Positions 58,392-64,000 of a DNA stretch of 64,000 bases are shown piece after piece. The stretch's first letter is position 1. Each line of letters begins with the position of its first letter. A model generated the notes under the pieces. The model saw nothing but the letters and a program-made list of their open reading frames with translations, was not told the DNA's origin and did not search any database. Origin of the DNA: Microcyclospora pomicola (Eukaryota > Ascomycota > Dothideomycetes > Capnodiales); contig NHNY01000031.1 in the NCBI GenBank assembly GCA_002786065.1, positions 413,100 through 477,099 on the forward strand, read 5' to 3'. The position numbers and the translations under genes are program-made.

Positions 58392-58668
58392 TGTTACGAC
58401 TCGCGACTCCCGCACTAGGGAGCGCGACTCCCTTACTGTCATTAGCGTCCTTTACATAGAGTTTCCTTTATAGTTTACAGTATAAGACATACATTCGTCT
58501 GCTAAGATCATTTTCCACTAGTAGATTAGTATGTTTTTGCCTGTCCGACGCCTCTAAGGACTCCTGATTGTCACCTCCGCTCCTTATAGGACTCCTCCGC
58601 CTACTACCGCGTATAGGAGGAGTCCTCTCTACTCGCGGCGTGACTACAGGACTCCCTAGCCCGCGACA
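58392..58668 (+). repeat. 3' LTR of element A (277 bp)
   Basis: Same length and ends as the 5' LTR. The nine substitutions between the two are all RIP-type, with no indel. It is followed directly by GCGAC. Confidence 0.95.
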
Positions 58669-58673
58669 GCGAC
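58669..58673. repeat. Target-site duplication of element A, right copy (GCGAC)
   Basis: Identical to 45948-45952; the interrupted Cys-rich frame of element B resumes right after it. Confidence 0.92.
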
Positions 58674-59116
58674 CTTGTATCTAGACTTCCTAGGAGGCCC
58701 TTAACCGGGCCCGCGATCAGCTTACTAACGAGATCGCGGAGGACGAAAAACGTCGTAAACAACTTATATTAGAGTTGTTATAAATTCAGTCTTAGATCGA
58801 TCGGAAAAGAAAGATACGAGAGTAGTCGGATAAGAAGGCGAAAGAGAAGATAGAGTGTTTGCTTCGAGAGCTAAAGGTGAACAGAGATCCTATTCTAATA
58901 GAGGATCTCGCGTCTACAGAGTTCGGCCTCTCCTCTTTTAGTGTGGACACTCCGTTCTAGTAGGACCCGGAGAATATAGTTACTGCTAGCGGGTCTAACG
59001 TTCCTAGGAGAACCCCTTAAGGTTCGTTGCTTTTATCTGTTTATTCGTCGATGCTAGCGCTAATAGCTTATAAAGGCCTAGAACGTGTCGAAGTCTCCTT
59101 GCTTCGGTCTTAGTAA
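58674..59116 (+). pseudogene. Antisense Cys-rich/coiled-coil ORF of element B, 3' part
   Basis: Continues the frame broken at 45952. It completes the cysteine motif (…RARPC), then gives a Glu/Lys/Arg-rich coiled-coil segment (ARDQLTNEIAEDEKRRKQLI, then KAKEKIECLLRELKV) and a Ser/Thr-containing tail ending in a stop cluster TAG-TAA-TAG at 59111-59119. Internal stops are TAG/TAA at plausible Gln or Trp positions. It runs tail to tail with pol of element B, whose chromodomain end lies just beyond 59140 on the other strand. Function unknown. Confidence 0.58.
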
Positions 59117-59139
59117 TAGTCCTTATATCCGGAATTCGG

Positions 59140-62100
59140 TTGTTAATAGAGGACTAGGTTAGGTATAGAAACGCTTAACTTCCTTTATACATCCTTTAAG
59201 GTTTTCTAGTAGTTCCTAGGTGTTGTCGGAGTCTAGGTAATTCTTCTATTTGATTAAATACCTCGATCTATCCTATACGAGTATCTTTTCTACCTTGTAA
59301 TCTGTTTTGACGAAGTCGTTATCGATGTCTAGAGGCGTCGTCTATAACGGGGTTTCTTCGTAGGCCGGTTTAAGGAGTAATATATAGAAGTTTGGGTAGA
59401 TCTTTATTGTCTTTAGTAGATCCAGCTCGAAATTAACGAGTCCTCTTCTCTTCTTAACCTTAAATAGTCCTAATTTCGTAAAGTCTAACTTGTTGCTAGG
59501 CCTTTTAGTTCGGATATTTCGTCGAAGGAGGTAAACTTTGTCCCCCTCCTTAAGAGTTAGTCCCTTAACTCTCTTCTTGTTTGCAAAGTATTCTATTCTA
59601 GAGCGAAGGAATTGCAGATCGCTCTAAAGGTTTCTATAAAGAACTTTCTAGTTGCCTACGTACTGTAGGGCTTTAGCAGCTAGATTGTCGTCTTTAAGAG
59701 GTAGTAGGTCTCTTAAAGAGGGTTGCAGCACTTGCAATAGGGACAACCCGGCAGCTCCGATAGACGAATTGTGGCTATATTACGCTATAGGCAATAGCGA
59801 TACCTAATTATCCTACTAATAGTTAACATAGCAGCGCAAATATTGTTCTATAACCTAGTTTATTCGTTCGGTTTGCCTATCCGTCTAGGGATGAAACGAT
59901 GTAGACAACTTGTACTTAACACTAAGTTGTCTTATTAGAGACTTCTAGAAGTTGGAAGTAAACAGTTTGTCCTAGTCTAAGACAAGTTGCTCTAGGACCC
60001 TATAGTTCGCGATGATCGTTCTACAGAAGATATATGCTAAGTCTTCGGCGCTCGAGCTCTCCTTAAAAGGCAGGTAGTATGCGAATTTAGAGAATCTGTC
60101 GATAATAACGAGTATCGAGTTATATTCTATTCCGGAGACTAGTTCTTTAGATTTCGGAAGTTTAACAACGAAGTCTAGCGATACTGACTTCTATAGTCTA
60201 TCTAGTATTAGTAAGGGTTGCAATAACCTGTATAGTTTGTGTCGGGAATGTTTCGTGCGTTGACAGACTGTATAAGCGTCGACGTAGTTCGAGACTACTT
60301 TCCGCACTCCCGGGATTATATAATTCTTAGTGATCCGGGCGATAGTTTTCTCGACCCCTTCGTAACCCGCGCTAAGGGAGTCGTAGTGTTGTTCTAGGAT
60401 GTCCTTCTAACAGGCCTTAGGAACATACACTATGTCCTAGAACAGTAGCAGTCCGTTGCTCTGTTTCTATCTTAGCTAGTTCTTAGCTATGTAAGCAACG
60501 ATGTTCCTCGTAAAGGCGTTATTTTCTACCTTAGATCTAATCTTAGAGAGGATATGATGCTATATAATAGAAGTTACGGCTATCGTTACCCTCTTAAGTG
60601 ATCCGTCCGAGTCCGACTAAAAGATCGGTCCTTTAAGTTTGACTTCTCCTTTGACGAAGTTACTCCGTCGGCTTAGGGTATCTGCTCGCGCGTTCTCCGA
60701 GCCTTTTCGGTATTTAATGCGGAAATTATAATAAGCGAGCTCCTAGGCCTAGCGGACTTGTCGTCGGTTTAGTTCCTTCGTAGTTATAAAGTACTAAAGA
60801 TTCTTATAGTCGGTGTATACGAGAGTCTCGTGTATCGATCCTTCGAGGTAGTGCTTCTAATGCTTAAAAGCTTCGACAATCGCTAAGAGTTCCTTGTCGT
60901 GGATTTCGTAGTTAAGTTCGGCTAGCGAAAGTTTCCTCGAGTAATAGGCTACTAGGTAGAGTTTGCTATCCTTGCCGTTCTAGCTAATACATCCTCCTAA
61001 AGCTTTGTCGTAAGAGTCGGTCTCGACAACACTTATTTTATTCGGGTCGAATATAGCTAGGATTAGTTCCTCGCTAACTAATCTTTTAAGCTTCTTAAAC
61101 AACTCCTTATGTGACGTAGTCTAAACGAATAGCACGTCCTTCTTTGTGAGGTCTGTAAGAGGTGCAGTAATCTTCGAATATCCTTTTATAAAGATCCTGT
61201 AGAAGTTTATAAATCCTAAGAAGGATAAGACTTCTTTAGGTAATCCTAGTCGAGGCTAAGTTATTACTGCCTCGATCTTAACGGAATCTATCCGGATTCC
61301 TCTATCGGAGATGATAAATCCGAGGAATGTGGTTTCCTTCCGGTAGAATTCACTCTTCTTCGGGTAGACGCGAAGTCTAGCCTTTTAAAGCGCCGAGAGT
61401 ACTGTCCGAACATAGCGAACGTATTCCTCTTCGTTCCTACTGTATACTAGTATGTCGTCTAAATATACGACGACAAAGACGTCGAGATACTTACGGAGAA
61501 TATTGTTAATGTAGTTTTGCTACGTCGCTAGTACGTTTGTAAGTCCGAATAGCATTACTAAATACTCGTAGAGTCCAGAGGGTGTTAGGAAGGCCGTTTT
61601 CTATTAATCTCTATCGGCGATGCGCATCCGATTGAACGTAGCCGGTATATCGAACTTACTAAATACTATAGCTCCCTAGAGCTTGTTCCTTAAGTCGCTA
61701 GCTAAAGGTAATAGGTAGCTGTTCTTAATAGTGATATTGTTTAGTCCTTAGTAATCTACGTATATACGGAATCCGTCTCCTTTCTAGACGAATAGCACGG
61801 CGGATCCTATAGGGGATTTAGATAGTTTAATAAGTCCTTTCTTTAGCGCTTCTTTAAGGTTTTCTTTAAGTGCCTTAAGCTTAACTAGAGAAAGTAGTCG
61901 AAGTTTATCCTTTAGTAGCTTGCTGCTATCGACTAATTCGATCTTATAGTTCTATAATCCTCTCGCAGGTAACGAGTTTGTCTCGTCTAAGGGTTCGAAT
62001 AATTCGGCGAAGTCTTTATATTCTCTTAGGATCTCAACTTCGACTTCGCCCGTCTTCGCAATTATCGCCTATATCGCGTACACTCGTTATAGTTTCTTGC

Positions 62101-62275
62101 GAATCACTCTATCTATCTGCTTTTAGTTTACGAAGCTGATGTTGCCTACCTTCTAACCCGGCCTCGTGCTAGCGTCAGACAGCGTAGTACGGGATCCTTT
62201 AAACGTGAAGGAACCTGTCGCCTAGTCGATGTCGGGGTTATTCTTTTGTAACTACAGCAATCCTAACGCGGAGGT
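59140..62275 (-). pseudogene. pol of element B (protease end, RT, RNase H, integrase, chromodomain), RIP-degraded
   Basis: On the minus strand, the protease tail is near 62270-62210 (NNPDID, then ATGSFTFKGS). Reverse transcriptase has [20 protein letters not shown] near 61490-61430. RNase H has [20 protein letters not shown] near 60920-60850. Integrase has KLSTSFHP, then TDRQTERIN near 59925-59865. The chromodomain has RYLIK, KNYLDSDNT, then ELLENLKGCIKEV near 59285-59170. Stops fall where Trp or Gln belong (for example the chromodomain Trp residues and the Gln of HPQTD). It is a different family from element A, whose RT and integrase differ clearly. Gag and the 5' LTR are missing, cut off by the adjacent DNA transposon or lying beyond it. 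Confidence 0.82.
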
Positions 62276-62307
62276 CGGGGGTGTGAAATGGACGGGGGTG
62301 TGAAATG
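62276..62307. repeat. Two direct copies of CGGGGGTGTGAAATG at the transposon end
   Basis: Copies are at 62276-62290 and 62293-62307, separated by 2 bp. They hold the last CpG dinucleotides before the CpG-free stretch. They may be part of the terminal repeat or transposase-binding sites; only the right end, outside the window, can settle this. Confidence 0.7.
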
Positions 62308-62379
62308 CCAGATTCCAAGCTGCCACCTTCAATGCATGATAACTTCATAACCACTTAATGAAAAGGCTTGATTCTTGGT
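62308..62379. other. Transposon 3' untranslated segment
   Basis: A short segment between the terminal direct repeats and the transposase stop codon (62380-62382). CpG-free and without other features. Confidence 0.5.
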
Positions 62380-63984
62380 TTATATGATAGCTAAGAGCTG
62401 TGGCAATAGCTGTTTACAAGATCTTCTGGTGTGGCCTTGTGTGTGGCATGTGGTGCATGTTGGTGCCTTTCTGGCTGGCTTTTCAACTTCTGGTTCTCCC
62501 TCAACTTCTACCAATTGAGTAGGCATGTTTGATACCTGTTCAACTGACAGTGGAATGTCTGATCTGATTGGGCCTCTCTTCCTCTTCTTTCTGATGTGAA
62601 AGGCCTCATTAGCCTGTTGTAGATCATGGACCTGTGCCTGGAACAAGGCAGCTGTTGTAGCCATAATTGTGGCTCCCTTTGACAACTGCTCAATCATGTC
62701 ATATATGGGGGTTGGTGAGCTACTTTGGTGCCTCTGGAGCCTGTGTTTAATGCTTGTAGTCTGCCTAGTGACTTGCAATGCATTATGTGGTGTCTGGGGC
62801 TGCCATGAATGGCTTGATGACTGACTTGATGGCAGAGATATTGGCAATGGATCAAGCCTAGCTAAAACAACCTCTGGATTGAATGGATTGATGCCTGCTC
62901 CTCTGAAACCTGCTTGGATGTTGGCCTTGGTAATTGCCTGTGTATGTGCCATATAGAAACTGTGGATAAATGCCAGTTTATCTATGTGGAATATGTGCCT
63001 CTGGATCAGGCCCTGGTTCTGTTTTGAAAAGGCCTGTTTCAATGGACCAAAACAACCAACATCCATAGGCTGTAATATATGAGATGAATGTGGTGGCATC
63101 CATAACAATATGATGCCTTGATCCTCACAGAATTGCCTAAATTCTGAGGTGGTATGGCTACCATGATTATCCAGAATCAGTAGCCTCTTAGATCCAATTG
63201 TATATGCCTTTGTATGCCTGTCAAAGTGCTGGATCCACTGATATCCAATTTGATCTGTTGTCCAGCCATTTGGGCTCACACTGAATACCCAGTCTGGTGG
63301 TAGGCCTTCAAACCATGCCTTGTTGTATTCCTTGCCTTTGAAGATGATAAATACAGGTATGGCTCTGCCAGTTGCACTGCCACCTTGTATGAGGGTGATC
63401 CACTCAGTATTAGTTGGCTTAATCTGCTTAGGTCTCCCTTCTCCCTCTGTGGCAGTGACTACCTTGGAGGCAGATATCTGGCCCATTTGAAAGCCAGTTT
63501 CATCAAAGTTGTAGATGTCTTCATTCTGGATGCCATACTTGTTGATTGTGTTCCTCACAAGGTCAAACCAGCCTTGTATGATCTGTGGTTGCTCACATAG
63601 CCTTCTCTGGCATTCATATGCCCTACCAAGTCTCACACTGAGCTGTGGTGTCCTTTTTATGAATGTATTGGCCCATTTCATGCCAACTGGTGGTGCACCT
63701 TTGGCCTGGCATATTGAGTCTGCCATGCCTTTGATTATGCCAATTGATGGGGATAATCCCTGCCTATCCAGTTCCAGAATCTTGTTTATTATCACCATCT
63801 CTTCATGTAAATCCAGCCTCTTGTTTTTGACCTTGTAATCTGCCTTTGAAGGTGTTCCATTGATTCTTCTCCAGAGTGTGGTTACAGGGACTTGGTAGGC
63901 AGCTGCACAGGCATTGATGGACTGAAATTGGCCTTGCTTGAAAGCCTGCATTGCAAGGAGAATACTACCTTCTTTTGAGGCCAT
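62380..63984 (-). CDS. Transposase, Tc1/mariner superfamily, pogo/Fot1-like (DDE_1), intact
   Basis: A 534-aa single-exon transposase without any stop or frameshift. A Psq-type HTH is at residues 15-45 (INACAAAYQVPVTTLWRRIN). A CENP-B/Tc5-type HTH is at about 60-130 (GIIKGMADSICQ, KWANTFIKRTPQLSVR). The DDE_1 catalytic core has Asp161 in YNFDETGFQMG, Asp272 in LLILDNHGSH and Asp308 in HILQPMDVGCFGPLK, that is D-D with 35 residues then D. A basic tract KKRKRG may be a nuclear signal. The C terminus has a zinc knuckle CTTCHTQGHTRRSC. The 1,605-nt coding sequence has zero CpG, so all Arg codons are AGA/AGG and no codon ends in CG. Start ATG 63984-63982; the next upstream Met is not visible. All catalytic residues are present, so it could be active. 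Confidence 0.93.
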   Translation of the reverse strand: MASKEGSILLAMQAFKQGQFQSINACAAAYQVPVTTLWRRINGTPSKADYKVKNKRLDLHEEMVIINKILELDRQGLSPSIGIIKGMADSICQAKGAPPVGMKWANTFIKRTPQLSVRLGRAYECQRRLCEQPQIIQGWFDLVRNTINKYGIQNEDIYNFDETGFQMGQISASKVVTATEGEGRPKQIKPTNTEWITLIQGGSATGRAIPVFIIFKGKEYNKAWFEGLPPDWVFSVSPNGWTTDQIGYQWIQHFDRHTKAYTIGSKRLLILDNHGSHTTSEFRQFCEDQGIILLWMPPHSSHILQPMDVGCFGPLKQAFSKQNQGLIQRHIFHIDKLAFIHSFYMAHTQAITKANIQAGFRGAGINPFNPEVVLARLDPLPISLPSSQSSSHSWQPQTPHNALQVTRQTTSIKHRLQRHQSSSPTPIYDMIEQLSKGATIMATTAALFQAQVHDLQQANEAFHIRKKRKRGPIRSDIPLSVEQVSNMPTQLVEVEGEPEVEKPARKAPTCTTCHTQGHTRRSCKQLLPQLLAII

Positions 63985-64000
63985 AATGGATGAAATTGGT

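Larger units (their letters stand above)
45953..58668 (+). mobile_element. Element A: 12.7-kb chromodomain Ty3/Gypsy retrotransposon with an extra long ORF
   Basis: A complete LTR element: two 277-bp LTRs (TGTTACGA...CGCGACA), a GCGAC duplication on both sides, a G-rich polypurine tract before the 3' LTR, and plus-strand gag-pol in one frame (to the TGA at 53455-53457). A second plus-strand reading frame of about 1,450 codons lies between pol and the 3' LTR. At 12,716 bp it is much longer than common fungal Gypsy elements (about 5-8 kb). The coding parts are non-functional because of dozens of TAG/TAA stops, almost all explainable as CAG, CAA or TGG changed by C-to-T on either strand (RIP). 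The LTR comparison supports RIP directly. A sequence after the 5' LTR (46230-46262) with a T-arm-like AGGTTCTATCGAACC could be the primer-binding site, but it does not match a tRNA end cleanly. Confidence 0.92.
45370..62275 (-). mobile_element. Element B: old Ty3/Gypsy retrotransposon (minus), split by element A and truncated on the right
   Basis: Read on the minus strand, the order is: protease end (about 62275), reverse transcriptase, RNase H, integrase and chromodomain (to about 59140), an antisense Cys-rich reading frame, a polypurine tract at 45712-45724 and an LTR starting TGTTACG at 45711. Element A (45953-58668) is inserted between pol and the polypurine tract. The 5' LTR and gag are not in the window; the pogo-like element lies where they would begin. 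The left LTR edge (about 45370) is an estimate because no second LTR copy is available. Stops in pol are of the TAG/TAA kind, as expected from RIP. Confidence 0.75.
62276..64000 (-). mobile_element. pogo/Fot1-like DNA transposon (right part outside window)
   Basis: Starts where RIP-type sequence of element B ends abruptly. The left end carries two direct copies of CGGGGGTGTGAAATG. It contains an intact minus-strand transposase. From about 62295 to the end of the window there is no CpG at all, and CpA/TpG are plentiful, so it has not been affected by RIP. The other terminus is beyond 64000, so the terminal inverted repeat and TA duplication cannot be checked here. Confidence 0.75.

Overview
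The window looks like nuclear DNA of a filamentous ascomycete (Pezizomycotina; Dothideomycetes is plausible but is only inference). Genes are dense and have few introns. The introns are 52-150 nt with GTRAGT donors and CTRAC-like branch sites. The neighbours are typical fungal housekeeping proteins, there is a HET-NACHT-WD40 gene, and the transposon nest carries the C-to-T signature of repeat-induced point mutation (RIP). No tRNA, rRNA, CRISPR or prokaryotic operon signals were seen.

Positions 1-27,250 are a conserved housekeeping block: GLE1 (mRNA export), SSD1 (translational repressor), dipeptidyl peptidase III, a small GPI-anchored Ser/Thr-rich wall protein, INO1 (inositol-3-phosphate synthase), a DHCR24-like flavoprotein, the proteasome chaperone NAS6, a SulP transporter fused to STAS and cyclic-nucleotide-like domains, and a PH-domain protein with a long repetitive tail. 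Most of these could be spliced by eye, and the resulting lengths match their families. GLE1/SSD1, GPI protein/INO1 and DHCR24-like/NAS6 are divergent pairs. INO1 and the DHCR24-like gene are tail to tail, 148 bp apart.

Positions 27,250-44,270 are looser and more accessory. A HET-NACHT-WD40 gene is broken by one in-frame TAA inside the HET domain. It is followed by a secreted six-cysteine protein of unknown function, an ankyrin protein, a monocarboxylate-type MFS transporter, a PI-PLC-X-like phosphodiesterase and an unrecognised protein.

Positions 44,270-64,000 are a nest of transposable elements. Element B is an old minus-strand chromodomain Ty3/Gypsy element with a small Cys-rich/coiled-coil reading frame antisense to pol near its 3' end. 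Element A, a 12.7-kb Ty3/Gypsy element, is inserted in that small reading frame, with perfect GCGAC target duplications and two 277-bp LTRs. All nine LTR differences are CpA/TpA or TpG/TpA changes, the RIP signature. Besides a single-frame gag-pol, element A has a second, roughly 1,450-codon same-strand reading frame of unknown function between pol and the 3' LTR. On the right, a pogo/Fot1-like DNA transposon with an intact transposase abuts truncated element B. It shows no RIP and has no CpG dinucleotide at all from about 62,295 to the window end.

The strongest candidates for something undescribed are the extra long reading frame of element A, the CpG-free transposase, and the antisense Cys-rich reading frame of element B.
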